Shown here piece after piece: positions 18,117-27,642 of a stretch of 64,000 bases of DNA (its first letter is position 1; each line of letters starts with the position of its first letter). Source of the stretch: Betaproteobacteria bacterium. GTDB lineage: Bacteria > Pseudomonadota > Gammaproteobacteria > Burkholderiales > Rhodocyclaceae. Made by a program: the position numbers and the translations under genes. The notes under the pieces were generated by a model. That model had not been told where the DNA came from. It saw nothing but the letters and a program-made list of their open reading frames with translations, and did no database searches. The stretch spans positions 58,256 to 122,255 of the forward strand of contig WRMF01000005.1 in assembly GCA_009777245.1 (NCBI GenBank), given 5' to 3'.

Positions 18117-18824
18117 TCATGTCGGGCATACGTTGGGGGATTCCTTGACATGATCCAAATCGGCAACCAGCTTCCAGAGCGGTTGACCGGACGCATGATA
18201 CTTGCGCTCGAACGGGGTTAAGCCGCCATCTGCGGGAAGATGAGCAGTAACCGTCGCCGCATATCCAGCCCAGTTGATAGCGAATTCCAGCTCATCAAGA
18301 TAAATTTTCCAGTTGCTTCTGCATTCCAGCCGTCCGCCCAGAGAAAGCAACGCCGGAAAAACCGGATGCCCATGCCAGCGTCGTTTCAGATGCCGCGCCT
18401 TCGGCCAGGGATTGGGATAAAGAAGGTAATGCGCGGACAGACGAATGTTCATATCGGCAAGCAAACGCCAAAAATCCACCAGATCGGCGCGGATGAAAGC
18501 CAGATTGCCCTGTTGATACTCCGATGGCTCCGATTTTTTCCGCGCCAGACGATGTGCCGATTGGTCAATGCCCAGCACAAAACAATCCGGGTGAGCGCTT
18601 GCCAGCTTGATTGTGCTCCAGCCGACCCCGCAGCCGCAATCCAGCAGCAATGGCGCATTGTCGTTCCAGTCTTGCCAGCGTCCAATCGCTTCCGCAAAGG
18701 CCGCGCGGTTGTAATCTCGAATCGGTTGGCAAAATTTGCGCGCAAAATGACGCGCCAGCGTTCCCGGCAAAGCGGGATGCGCTTCAGTCTGGCGGCTCTC
18801 GACGGAGCGCGAATTAGCAAACAT
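18117..18824 (-). CDS. TrmB-family tRNA (guanine-N7-)-methyltransferase-like protein
   Basis: 235 residues. A SAM-binding loop LLDCGCGVGWSTIKLA, then YLLYPNPWPKARHLKRRW (the TrmB PxPWPKxRHxKRR signature) and TPFERKYHASG, corresponding to the TxFExK motif near the C-terminus. TrmB makes m7G46 in tRNA. The protein is more diverged than usual for TrmB (PNPWPK instead of PDPWPK, CGCG instead of the common GxGxG), so it may be a second, specialised family member. The start ATG is preceded by AAAGGA. It lies 85 bases downstream of rsmG on the same strand, where parA/parB would often be found. Confidence 0.78.
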   Translation of the reverse strand: MFANSRSVESRQTEAHPALPGTLARHFARKFCQPIRDYNRAAFAEAIGRWQDWNDNAPLLLDCGCGVGWSTIKLASAHPDCFVLGIDQSAHRLARKKSEPSEYQQGNLAFIRADLVDFWRLLADMNIRLSAHYLLYPNPWPKARHLKRRWHGHPVFPALLSLGGRLECRSNWKIYLDELEFAINWAGYAATVTAHLPADGGLTPFERKYHASGQPLWKLVADLDHVKESPNVCPT

Positions 18825-18909
18825 CCATCATCCTTTGTCCAGCGTGTAGTAGTTCCCGTAATACAATGAACCACTTGGCTTCACTACGAGCATTGCCATA
18901 ATTTTCCGG

Positions 18910-19563
18910 TCAGGTCGGCTGCAAAATCAGGAGATGGCGGCTTGCCGAAAGCATCGGCGTTTGCAGGGGAATAACCGCCTCCAGCCGGACATCCGTCGGC
19001 AGGGCGGCGATCTCCGCCTCCGGCTTTTTGCCTTTCATAGCCAGCCAGCGCCCGTTATTGCCCATAAGATGACGGGTCAGAGCGACAAAAAGCGGCAAAT
19101 CGGCAAAGGCGCGGGAAACAATCCGGTCAAACCTTTCAGGCGCGGCAAAATCCTCAACCCTGCCATGCCATGACTCAACCATTGGCAAATCCAATTCGAT
19201 TATGGCCTGCCGTTGAAAAGCGGCTTTTTTTCCGGCGGATTCAACCAAGGTAACGGCAAGCGAAGGACGGACAATGGCAAGGGGAATGCCCGGCAGGCCG
19301 CCGCCGCTACCCACATCAAGCAGGCGGACTTCCTCGCCTACCCAGGGCAGAATGGCAAGCGAATCCAGCACATGCCGGATGAGCGCCTCCTTCGGGTCTT
19401 TGACGGCGGTCAGGTTATAGACTTGATTCCATTTCATCAACAGGTCGCGATAGGCCAGCAGCTTTTCAATGGAATCGGGCGGCGCGTTGATATTCAACGC
19501 CGCCATGCCCGTTGCCAGAATCTCCAGATCATCTGCCTGGTTATGTACGCTCTTTTTATGCAC
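18910..19563 (-). CDS. rsmG: 16S rRNA (guanine527-N7)-methyltransferase RsmG
   Basis: 217 residues. Family motifs: [15 protein letters not shown], the SAM loop [17 protein letters not shown], and [11 protein letters not shown]. It methylates G527 of 16S rRNA; loss causes low-level streptomycin resistance. The start is GTG 19563, inside the last codons of mnmG (8-base overlap), the classical gidA-gidB arrangement, which implies translational coupling. Confidence 0.95.
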   Translation of the reverse strand: MHKKSVHNQADDLEILATGMAALNINAPPDSIEKLLAYRDLLMKWNQVYNLTAVKDPKEALIRHVLDSLAILPWVGEEVRLLDVGSGGGLPGIPLAIVRPSLAVTLVESAGKKAAFQRQAIIELDLPMVESWHGRVEDFAAPERFDRIVSRAFADLPLFVALTRHLMGNNGRWLAMKGKKPEAEIAALPTDVRLEAVIPLQTPMLSASRHLLILQPT

Positions 19564-21448
19564 GCTCTTTTTCCCGCTCCAACCGCTTCAACCAGACCAG
19601 CAAACGCGAAATGGCCGCAGGCGTAATGCCCTGAATGCGACCGGCTTGCCCCAGAGTGCGCGGACGATGACGACTAAGTTTCTGCTCCACTTCGCGGGAG
19701 AGTCCCGGCACGGCGGAAAAATCAAGGTCTTCCGGCAGGGACAAGTTTTCCAGCAGGGCGGCGCGGGCAACTTCTTCCCGCTGGCGGTCAATGTAGCCCT
19801 GATATTTGCTCATGATTTCGACCTGCTCAATCACGGCGGCATCAAGCGCGTCGGGAGACGCGCCGCCGGGCAATTCCGCCAGCGCCGCATAGCCGACTTC
19901 CGGTCTCCTTAGCAAATCGAACAGGCAATATTCCCGCTCAATCGCCCGCCCCAAAATCCGCTCCGCCGCTTCCGGCGACAACAGCGCCGGATTGACCCAG
20001 ACGGATTTCAGCCGCTCGATCTCCCTTGCCACAGCTTCCCGTTTTTGTTCAAAAATTCTCCAACGCCTGTCATCCACCAGACCAAACCGCCGCCCGATTT
20101 CTGTGAGGCGACTGTCGGCGTTATCCTCACGCAATTGCAGACGATATTCGGCGCGGCTGGTAAACATCCGGTACGGCTCGGAAACACCGCGCGTGATCAG
20201 ATCATCCACCATCACCCCCAGATAGGCTTCGTCCCGACGCGGAAACCAAGGCGCTTCTCCTTTCACACGCAAGGCCGCGTTGACGCCTGCCAGCAAACCT
20301 TGCGCCGCCGCTTCTTCATAGCCTGTCGTCCCGTTTATTTGTCCTGCGAAAAAAAGCCCGGAAATCGCGTTCGTCTCCAGCGCAGGCGAAAGCTGGGAAG
20401 GATCGTAAAAATCATATTCAATGGCATATCCGGGGCGCAGGATATGGCAACGCTCCAACCCCTTGATGGAGCGCGCAAAGAGAAGCTGCACATCAAACGG
20501 CAGGCTCGTTGAAATTCCATTAGGATAAATCTCACGTGTCTCCAACCCTTCAGGCTCAAGAAACACATGGTGGCTGCTCCTGTCGGCAAAGCGGTGAATC
20601 TTGTCCTCGATAGACGGGCAGTAACGCGCCCCCACGCTTTCTATAACGCCCGCATACATCGGCGAGCGGTCAAGATTGGCGCGGATAATGTCGTGCGTCG
20701 CGTTATTCGTTTCGGTTATCCAGCATGGCTGTTGCGGCGGGTGCTGTGCCGCATCCCCCAGAAATGAAAAGACCGGCAGCGGCGTGTCCGAGTATTGCGC
20801 TTCCATTACGGAAAAGTTGATTGTCCGTCCGTCAAGGCGCGGCGGCGTGCCGGTCTTCAAGCGTCCCTGCGGCAATTTCAATTCCTTTAGACGTTCCGCC
20901 AAAGCCAGGCTTGCCGCATCCCCCATCCGCCCGCCGCTGTAATTGCTTAAACCGACATGAATCAGACCGTTCAAAAACGTGCCCGCAGTAAGAATCACGG
21001 TAGCGGCCTCGAAACAGATGTCCGATTGCGTTCTTACTCCCGTGACCCGTCCGCCCGTAATCAGCAGGTCTTCGACCGGCATGGCAAAGAGGGTAAGATT
21101 GGCCTGGTTCTCCAGCCGTTGCCTGATTGCCCGCCGGTAGAGGACACGATCCACCTGGGCGCGGGTGGCTCGCACCGCAGGCCCTTTGGAACGGTTCAAC
21201 ATGCGAAACTGGATGCCGGCCTCATCCGTCGCTTCCGCCATCGCCCCGCCCAGCGCGTCAATCTCCTTGACCAGATGTCCTTTGCCAATCCCGCCGATGG
21301 AAGGATTGCAGCTTAACGCGCCCAACGCTTCCAGGTTGTGAGTGAGGAGCAGGGTGGAAGAACCCATGCGCGCTGCGGCAAGCGCAGCCTCTGTCCCGGC
21401 GTGACCGCCGCCAACTACAATGACATCAAAATGGACAGGAAAAAGCAC
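19556..21448 (-). CDS. mnmG: tRNA uridine-5-carboxymethylaminomethyl modification enzyme MnmG (GidA)
   Basis: 630 residues, normal length. FAD-binding [21 protein letters not shown] near the N-terminus, GCR-type motifs [23 protein letters not shown], and [11 protein letters not shown] and [20 protein letters not shown] in the later domains. With MnmE it installs the cmnm5 group on U34 of certain tRNAs. It is transcribed divergently from pyrE and overlaps rsmG at its end. Confidence 0.98.
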   Translation of the reverse strand: MLFPVHFDVIVVGGGHAGTEAALAAARMGSSTLLLTHNLEALGALSCNPSIGGIGKGHLVKEIDALGGAMAEATDEAGIQFRMLNRSKGPAVRATRAQVDRVLYRRAIRQRLENQANLTLFAMPVEDLLITGGRVTGVRTQSDICFEAATVILTAGTFLNGLIHVGLSNYSGGRMGDAASLALAERLKELKLPQGRLKTGTPPRLDGRTINFSVMEAQYSDTPLPVFSFLGDAAQHPPQQPCWITETNNATHDIIRANLDRSPMYAGVIESVGARYCPSIEDKIHRFADRSSHHVFLEPEGLETREIYPNGISTSLPFDVQLLFARSIKGLERCHILRPGYAIEYDFYDPSQLSPALETNAISGLFFAGQINGTTGYEEAAAQGLLAGVNAALRVKGEAPWFPRRDEAYLGVMVDDLITRGVSEPYRMFTSRAEYRLQLREDNADSRLTEIGRRFGLVDDRRWRIFEQKREAVAREIERLKSVWVNPALLSPEAAERILGRAIEREYCLFDLLRRPEVGYAALAELPGGASPDALDAAVIEQVEIMSKYQGYIDRQREEVARAALLENLSLPEDLDFSAVPGLSREVEQKLSRHRPRTLGQAGRIQGITPAAISRLLVWLKRLEREKERA

Positions 21449-21553
21449 GCCGCAGCTCCAAAAAAAGCAGGATTTTACGGCATTCAGGGAAATGAGGCAT
21501 AATGTGCAAGGTCAAAAGAAACGTTGAGCGAAATGACAAGGCTTCAGGCAGAC

Positions 21554-22210
21554 ATGGACTTTCGGTTGTCGTTTATCGAGTTCGCCATTGAGCGGCAGGT
21601 GTTGCGTTTTGGCGAATTTGAAACCAAGGCGGGGCGGATTTCGCCTTATTTTTTCAACGCGGGGTTGTTCAATGACGGCGCGGCTCTGGCGCGGTTATGC
21701 GGCTTTTATGCCGAAGCCGCGCTGGCAGGCGGTCTTGCCTTCGATATGCTGTTCGGCAGCGCCTACAAGGGGATTCCCCTTGTGTCCGGAGTTGCGATAG
21801 AGCTTGCCGGACGAGGTTTCAATTATCCCTTTGCCTACAACCGCAAGGAAGCCAAGGATCACGGCGAAGGCGGCATGACTGTAGGCGCGCCGATAAATGG
21901 CAGGGTGTTGATCGTAGACGACGTGATTTCTGCCGGAACCGCGACACGCGAGTCGGTTGAGATGATTCGCGCGGCAGGCGGCGAGCCTGTGGGCGTTCTG
22001 ATTGCGCTTGACCGCATGGAGCGCGGGCAGGGGGAGTCGTCCGCCGTGGAGGAAGTGAGGCGGGATTTCGGCCTGCCGGTAATTTCAATCGCGACACTTG
22101 ACCATTTGATGAATTTCCTATATTTAAGCGATAATGCAATCGTTGCTTCCAGTAGGGAAGCTATCGCCGCTTACCGTACCCGTTACGGGAGCAATCACAA
22201 TGAGAGTTGA
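21554..22210 (+). CDS. pyrE: Orotate phosphoribosyltransferase
   Basis: About 218 residues from ATG 21554. PRPP-binding motif VLIVDDVISAGTATRES, the orotate region SPYFFNAGLF, and the flexible loop YNRKEAKDHGEGG. It converts orotate and PRPP to OMP in pyrimidine synthesis. Family members start very near MDFRLSFIEFAI, so I chose 21554. An upstream ATG at 21533 and a TTG at 21524 are also in frame; none has a strong Shine-Dalgarno. The next gene overlaps its end by 11 bases. Confidence 0.95.
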   Translation: MDFRLSFIEFAIERQVLRFGEFETKAGRISPYFFNAGLFNDGAALARLCGFYAEAALAGGLAFDMLFGSAYKGIPLVSGVAIELAGRGFNYPFAYNRKEAKDHGEGGMTVGAPINGRVLIVDDVISAGTATRESVEMIRAAGGEPVGVLIALDRMERGQGESSAVEEVRRDFGLPVISIATLDHLMNFLYLSDNAIVASSREAIAAYRTRYGSNHNES

Positions 22211-22859
22211 TATGTTTTCGCGAGTTTTGCCGTTTTTTGCCGGAGCTTTTGCTCTGTTGGCGTCCGGTGTCCTTCTGGCCCAGCAGCCGAAGCCGGAAAT
22301 CGGGCGCAACGAAACAGCCTGCTGCAAGACCAGCTCAGGTCAGAATGCCTGCGGCGACATCATACCCTTGCAATGCAGAGGTCTGGAGATCAAGGTTTAT
22401 AACCGGCAGGGCTTGCATGTTCGCACCATTCCTCCGCCCATGACACAGGCGGAAAGAGCCGCAGCGGAAAAGAAGAGGCGGGAGGAACTGGCGGCGCGGG
22501 CGCAGGCGCGGGAGCAGGCTCGTCAGGATCACGCTCTCCTTCAGACTTATACCAGTCTTGCCGATATAGACCAGAGGCAGAAGAGCGCGGAAGGAGCGGT
22601 AAACGCCGAGCTCAACAATATTCTGGCCAAGATTGGCGCTTCCAAGCAAAAGATAGGCGAGCTTAGGCAGGAGGCAAGCCTTCATTCCGCGCAAAACATA
22701 CCGATGGCTCTGGCTCAATCCATCCGTGACGAGGAATTTGAAATGCAAGCGCAAAACGACCTGCTTGCCGCCAAGCGCAGGGAGCTGGATCTGATACGGG
22801 AACGTTATACAAATGACCGTTTGAGGTACATCGCCCTGACCGAGCAAAACAAACGCTGA
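22200..22859 (+). CDS. Exported coiled-coil protein with N-terminal Cys-rich region, overlapping pyrE
   Basis: 219 residues. A signal peptide (about 5-30, LPFFAGAFALLASGVLLAQ) is followed by a short domain with four cysteines (ACCKTSSGQNACGDIIPLQC) and a beta-like GLEIKVYNRQGLHVRTIPPP, then a long charged coiled coil to the end. The first part resembles the DUF4124-type exported module, and similar genes sit beside pyrE in Rhodocyclales-type genomes; function unknown. The ATG at 22200 lies inside the end of pyrE, suggesting coupled translation; ATG 22212 is an alternative. A strong terminator follows. Confidence 0.75.
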   Translation: MRVDMFSRVLPFFAGAFALLASGVLLAQQPKPEIGRNETACCKTSSGQNACGDIIPLQCRGLEIKVYNRQGLHVRTIPPPMTQAERAAAEKKRREELAARAQAREQARQDHALLQTYTSLADIDQRQKSAEGAVNAELNNILAKIGASKQKIGELRQEASLHSAQNIPMALAQSIRDEEFEMQAQNDLLAAKRRELDLIRERYTNDRLRYIALTEQNKR

Positions 22860-22877
22860 CAGGTTCGCGCAAAAATC

Positions 22878-22900
22878 CCCGCATATAGGCGGGTTTTTTT
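22878..22900 (+). terminator. Intrinsic terminator, usable in both directions
   Basis: CCCGC-ATATAG-GCGGG followed by seven T. On the other strand the stem is followed by ATTTTTG, so it may also stop glnA transcription arriving from the right. Confidence 0.85.
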
Positions 22901-22996
22901 GGCGCCTGCGAAATCACAGGTCAGAGAGCCTCAATGCTCCACAAAACAATCTCGCCCACCTCGCCACTCATTTCGAGGGTTGCGCTTGAGGCGTGT

Positions 22997-24409
22997 TCAA
23001 CAGGAGTAGTACATCTCGAACTCCGCCGGGTGGGTGGTCATTCTTAACCGGGTGACTTCTTCTGTTTTCAGGGCGATGTAGGCGTCAATCCAGTCGTTCG
23101 AGAACACGCCGCCCCGGGTCAGAAAATCACGATCCTTGTCCAGACATTCAAGCGCCTGTTCGAGGCTGGAGCAGACGGTCAGAATTTTCGCGTCTTCTTC
23201 CGGCGGCAGGTCATAGAGGTTTTTGTCGGCGGGATCGCCCGGATGAATCTTGTTCTGGATGCCATCCAGCCCCGCCATCAGCAGGGCGGAAAAACACAGG
23301 TAAGGATTGGCGGACGGATCCGGAAAACGCGCTTCAATCCGACGCGCCTTGCTCGAAGAAACAAAGGGGATGCGAATGGCAGCGGAGCGGTTTTTTGCGG
23401 AATAGGCGAGCTTTACCGGCGCTTCAAATCCGGGAACCAGGCGTTTGTAGGAGTTTGTTCCGGGATTTGTGATGGCGTTCAGGGCGCAGGCGTGCCTGAT
23501 TATGCCGCCGATATAGTAAAGCGCGGTCTCGGACAGTCCTGCGTATCCGTTGCCGTCGAAGAGGTTTTTGCCTTCCTTCCAGATTGACTGGTGTACGTGC
23601 ATCCCGGAGCCGTTGTCGCCCACTATGGGTTTGGGCATGAAAGTCGCGGTCTTGCCATATTGGTGCGCTACGTTGTGGATGACGTACTTCATGATTTGCG
23701 TCCAGTCGGCGCGACGAACCAGAGTATTGAATCTGGTTCCGATCTCATTCTGTCCGGCGGTTGCGACTTCATGATGATGGACTTCAACCTCAACGCCGCA
23801 TGCTTCCAAGGCGAGGCAGATGGCGGCGCGGATGTCGTTGAAGGAATCAACCGGCGGCACGGGGGAATAGCCGCCCTGAACGCAGGGACGGTGTCCGATG
23901 TTGCCGCCTTCGGTCTTTTTGCCGGAAGCCCACGCCGCTTCCTCTGAGTTGACTCGCGCGAAGGAGCCGGACATATCAATTCGCCATTCGACGGAATCGA
24001 AAATGAAAAATTCAGGCTCAGGGCCGAAAAAAGCAGTATCGCCTATCCCGGATGATTTCAGGTAGACTTCGGCGCGTCTGGCTATGGAGCGCGGATCGCG
24101 GTCGTATCCCTTGCCGTCGGTAGGCTCGGTGACATAGCAGGTCAGTACCAGGGTAGCGTCCTCAAAGAAGGGGTCAATGAAGGCGGTGGCGGGATCCGGT
24201 ATCAGGAGCATGTCGGAAGCCTGAATGCCCTTCCAGCCCGCGAAAGACGAGCCGTCAAACGCTTGGCCGGTCTCGAATTTAGCCTCGTCCACGCATCTGG
24301 CGGGCACGCTGATATGCTGCTCCTTGCCGCGTGTATCGGTAAAACGGAAGTCAACGAATTTGACTTCATTGTCTTGCATCAGCTTCAAAACATCATGAAC
24401 AGTTGTCAT
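22997..24409 (-). CDS. glnA: Glutamine synthetase type I
   Basis: 470 residues from ATG 24409 ([20 protein letters not shown]), with GGAG nine bases upstream; the frame extends further but the homologous start is clear. Motifs: [17 protein letters not shown], the metal-binding [20 protein letters not shown], and the adenylylation site NLYDLPPEE (Tyr near 398), so activity should be controlled by GlnE adenylylation. It forms a dodecamer making glutamine from glutamate and ammonia. ntrB/ntrC do not follow in this window. No clear sigma-54 site was found in the upstream 90 bases. Confidence 0.97.
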   Translation of the reverse strand: MTTVHDVLKLMQDNEVKFVDFRFTDTRGKEQHISVPARCVDEAKFETGQAFDGSSFAGWKGIQASDMLLIPDPATAFIDPFFEDATLVLTCYVTEPTDGKGYDRDPRSIARRAEVYLKSSGIGDTAFFGPEPEFFIFDSVEWRIDMSGSFARVNSEEAAWASGKKTEGGNIGHRPCVQGGYSPVPPVDSFNDIRAAICLALEACGVEVEVHHHEVATAGQNEIGTRFNTLVRRADWTQIMKYVIHNVAHQYGKTATFMPKPIVGDNGSGMHVHQSIWKEGKNLFDGNGYAGLSETALYYIGGIIRHACALNAITNPGTNSYKRLVPGFEAPVKLAYSAKNRSAAIRIPFVSSSKARRIEARFPDPSANPYLCFSALLMAGLDGIQNKIHPGDPADKNLYDLPPEEDAKILTVCSSLEQALECLDKDRDFLTRGGVFSNDWIDAYIALKTEEVTRLRMTTHPAEFEMYYSC

Positions 24410-24875
24410 ATTTGCATCTCCAATGCACAAAGTATCAAGGCTAATCAGGGCGCAGGCGGCGGTGTCATTCCAGCGAAGGCGCACTACTGCCAGAAATAAT
24501 TTTTCATGCTAACCGGATAAAATCCAAAACGCTCTGGAAAAGTTGGCGGTTTTAAAGCCCCTTTTTGAAAGGGTGTGTCCGCCTTGGCGGGCGGGGGTTT
24601 GACACAATATGCAGCAACAAACCCCCGGCGCTACGCGCCACCCCCTTTGGTAAAGGGGGCTTAACCCAATCCATAAGCTGGCGTTCAAGAGAGAACTCCC
24701 TTTGCCTCGCAAGACTTTGACGGGAATTTCGCTTTTTTATTCCGGGCAGCAGTGCGCGAAGGCGAAAAATCCTTTTTCTCCCTTCGCGCAACCTTTGCGA
24801 TTATAGTTATACTTCCGCCTCGCCATGAAGGTTTAGTGGTATTTATTTTTGCCTTGCTCACCCGGAAAGATACTC
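24410..24875. repeat. Gene-free region with CCCCCTTT/AAAGGGGG repeat
   Basis: It holds AAAGCCCCTTTTTGAAAGGG near 24555, a GGCGGGCGGGGGTTTG stretch, and a hairpin CCCCCTTTGGTAAAGGGGG at 24641-24659 beside CAAACCCCCGGCGC. The same combination lies between fliI and fliJ at 6541-6652. No coding potential was recognised. The promoters of glnA and the DUF898 gene must lie at its two ends. Confidence 0.65.
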
Positions 24876-26462
24876 ATGCAAGATGCGATATTGCCGGACA
24901 ACGCCTTGTCGTTGGCTGAACACGCCTATGCGCCGGACGAACAGCCGACTTTCGGCGTCAATACACCCCCTGAAACGGTTACTGAACACCGCCTTCAGTT
25001 TGTCGGCTCCGGCAGCGAATATTTCAAAATCTGGATCGTCAACCTGTTTTTGAATATTCTGACCCTTGGCATTTATTCGGCATGGGCAAAGGTGCGGCGC
25101 GAGCAATATTTTCATCGCAACACGCTCCTTGACGGCAGTGGTTTTGACTACCACGGCGACCCGAAAGCCATACTGAAGGGGCGTGTTCTTGCCGTCGGGT
25201 TTTTTGCAACCCTGGCGCTCATCGAAAACCTTGCGCCCTTTCAGTATTACATTCTGGCCTTGCTCCTCTCCGCGCCGCTGATTCCTTGGCTTATCGTCCG
25301 TTCCTTTGTTTTCCGCTCTCGCAATACCTCGTTTCGTGGTTTGCATTTTGATTTTCGCGGAACCTACAAAGGGCTTTGCAAGGCATTTTTGGTTTACGTT
25401 CTGGCGCTTGTTGCCATTGCCTCCATGTTCGTGGCGGTGAACTACAGCCTGGAACAAGTATTAATCAACAACCAGACGACAACCGAGCAGTCCATTGCTG
25501 TCGAGGACGACGATACCTACGTCGAAGACGACGAAGCCTGTGCCGAAGGTAGCGAAGATGGGCATGTTTACTCTGAAGAGGACGCAATCTTCGCAGCTGC
25601 TATGGGCTTTCTCATATTATTCGGATTTTTGGTTATGATGCTTCTGATACCGGCTGCCGTAGGAACCTTGAAGCGCTTTCAACTCAACCACCTTGCCTTT
25701 GGCGCTTCCGGCTTTCAAACCAGATTCCGGCTTTCATCATTTTATGGCGTCTACCTGCGAGCGTCATTGCCGTTTATTGCAATTTTGTCTGCTGCGTCCA
25801 TTCTTGGCGCTGTAATTGCGCTTGTCGCATTTGTTACAACGGCTGGAGAACTTAAAGAGTTCTATGAACCTGCTGTCGAAGCCCAGAGTCAGGAGTTGTC
25901 CCATGAATCTGTTGTCACGGCTGAAGAAGCTAAAGAGTCGCTACAGAAACTTTTTGCCGAAGCTATGGAACAAGGGGCGCTACCGGAAATTGTTGTCGAA
26001 GCTGAAGATCAAGAATCAAACCAGGAACCTGTCGCCGCTGCCGAAGCTCTGGAGCCTCCCAATGACGAGATAGACACGGAAGGGCTTTTAGTAGGAGTCA
26101 TCATAATCTTTGTGATTTTCATGGCGATTTATCTGCCTGCTGTTCTCGTGACGCAGGGGTACTTGAGCGCCCTTACCGCCAACCTGATCTGGAATAACAC
26201 CGGCCTGGAGAAACATGGTTTTGTAAGCGACCAGAAATTCTGGGGCATAACCGGCATCACCCTTTCAAACTGGCTGTTGATATTGCTGACCGCCGGTTTA
26301 TATTGGCCCTGGGCCAAGGTCAGACTGGCCGCTTACCGCGCAAGGCATACCGCCGTGCTGGCAGCAGACGATCTGGATAATTTCATCGCGGGAGCGACAA
26401 GAGAAAAGAGCGCCATCGGCGAAGAAATCGCTGACATTTTCGACTTCGATATTGCGCTCTGA
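24876..26462 (+). CDS. DUF898 (YjgN-type) polytopic membrane protein with acidic loop insertions
   Basis: 528 residues from ATG 24876, with GGAAAG ten bases upstream. Starts with the DUF898 landmarks FVGSGSEYFKIWIVNLFLNI and LTLGIYSAWAKVRREQYF; the C-terminal repeat of this motif is LLILLTAGLYWPWAKVRLAAY. About six to eight membrane helices. Two loops are unusually long and acidic (about 206-238, with EDDDTYVEDDEACAEGSEDG, and about 328-400), with imperfect repeats around EAEDQES/EAQSQEL. Function of the family is unknown. It ends one base before the M48 peptidase gene; this pairing is commonly seen and suggests a joint envelope role. Confidence 0.88.
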   Translation: MQDAILPDNALSLAEHAYAPDEQPTFGVNTPPETVTEHRLQFVGSGSEYFKIWIVNLFLNILTLGIYSAWAKVRREQYFHRNTLLDGSGFDYHGDPKAILKGRVLAVGFFATLALIENLAPFQYYILALLLSAPLIPWLIVRSFVFRSRNTSFRGLHFDFRGTYKGLCKAFLVYVLALVAIASMFVAVNYSLEQVLINNQTTTEQSIAVEDDDTYVEDDEACAEGSEDGHVYSEEDAIFAAAMGFLILFGFLVMMLLIPAAVGTLKRFQLNHLAFGASGFQTRFRLSSFYGVYLRASLPFIAILSAASILGAVIALVAFVTTAGELKEFYEPAVEAQSQELSHESVVTAEEAKESLQKLFAEAMEQGALPEIVVEAEDQESNQEPVAAAEALEPPNDEIDTEGLLVGVIIIFVIFMAIYLPAVLVTQGYLSALTANLIWNNTGLEKHGFVSDQKFWGITGITLSNWLLILLTAGLYWPWAKVRLAAYRARHTAVLAADDLDNFIAGATREKSAIGEEIADIFDFDIAL

Positions 26463-26463
26463 T

Positions 26464-27528
26464 ATGCCTTTGGAAGCCCATTACTTCGACGGTCAAAGCT
26501 CACGCCGTCGTCCCGCGCGGTTGAGCAAAAGCCATGCCGGACTGCTGATCGAAAACGAAGATGGCGGACAACGCGCCATCCCGATAGCCGACATCCGCGT
26601 TTCCGAACCGCAGGGAGCCGCGCCTCGCACCTTGCGCTTTGAAGGTGACAATGCGTTTTGCGAAGTCGCGCAAGGCGCGGGATTTGACGCATTGCTTTTG
26701 GAATTGGGCTATCGCGCCCCAACGATTGTGCACATGCAAAGCCGCTGGCGCTGGGTTTTAGCATCGCTTCTTGGCGTCATTCTGGTCTTTGTGGCGGGTT
26801 ATCTCTGGGGATTGCCCTGGGGCGCGAAGGTTATCGCCCCGCATGTGCCCGTCGCCGCCATGCGCCCGATTTCCGAAGCGGCTCTTGAACAACTCGACGA
26901 ATATCTCCTCAAACCATCCGCCATGCCAGAGGAACGGCGGGAAAAGCTGCAAGCCGGTTTTCTGCGGCTTGCCGCTCTCGACCCTGAACTTACCGCCTAC
27001 GACGATTACATCTCCCTTAACTTTCGCTCCTCGCCCGGAATCGGCCCCAATGCTTTCGTGTTTCCGGACGGGCAGATTGTGCTGCTGGACGAACTGGCAA
27101 ACCTGCATGATGATGACGATGAAATTCTCGCTGTTCTTGCCCATGAGCTTGGGCATTTAAGAGGTCGTCACGGCGTTCGCCAACTAATTCAGAGTTCGGT
27201 GGTCGCCGCTGTCGCTGCCGCCTGGCTGGGCGACATTTCCTTTGCCGCCGTTACCCTTGGCTCCGCCCTGTTAAGTTCAGGCTATTCCCGCGACATGGAA
27301 CGCGAAGCCGATGATTACGCCGCCGAATTGCTGCGCCGTCAGGGCAAATCCCCCGAATTGCTTGTCAATGCGCTGGAGAAGCTGGAAATGGCATATCGAA
27401 AGAAAATGTCCGCTTCCGACAGGGAAAAAGAAGGCAAAGAGGACAAATTCCTGGACTGGATTTCCTCGCATCCGAATACCGACGAGCGCATCCGCCGCCT
27501 GCGGTGTCTTGCAGACGGCAATTATTGA
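26464..27528 (+). CDS. M48-family membrane metalloprotease
   Basis: 354 residues. An N-terminal soluble domain (1-90), one membrane helix (about 97-117), then a peptidase domain with the zinc motif H227-E-L-G-H231 in VLAHELGHLRGRHG, a hydrophobic segment (SSVVAAVAAAWLGDISFAAV) and the third zinc ligand region SRDMEREADDYAAELL. C-terminal SSHPNTDERIRRLR is typical of the family (HtpX/BepA/YfgC relatives). Predicted to degrade misfolded envelope proteins. The start at ATG 26464 follows the previous stop by one base, so translation is probably coupled. Confidence 0.9.
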   Translation: MPLEAHYFDGQSSRRRPARLSKSHAGLLIENEDGGQRAIPIADIRVSEPQGAAPRTLRFEGDNAFCEVAQGAGFDALLLELGYRAPTIVHMQSRWRWVLASLLGVILVFVAGYLWGLPWGAKVIAPHVPVAAMRPISEAALEQLDEYLLKPSAMPEERREKLQAGFLRLAALDPELTAYDDYISLNFRSSPGIGPNAFVFPDGQIVLLDELANLHDDDDEILAVLAHELGHLRGRHGVRQLIQSSVVAAVAAAWLGDISFAAVTLGSALLSSGYSRDMEREADDYAAELLRRQGKSPELLVNALEKLEMAYRKKMSASDREKEGKEDKFLDWISSHPNTDERIRRLRCLADGNY

Positions 27529-27642
27529 CCGCGCCGCCAAGGATTGCGCTCTGTCTTGCTTCAGGTTTTATAATGCGTCTTTCAATATATCGGATACTTT
27601 CCCTTGCCTGCTGGCAAAGTGTTGTTCCCGGAGCGTTTCTTC

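Noticed and set aside
24410..24540. Sigma-54 promoter for glnA
   Set aside because: The best candidate (GG-N9-GC near 24487) has the wrong spacing and a poor consensus.
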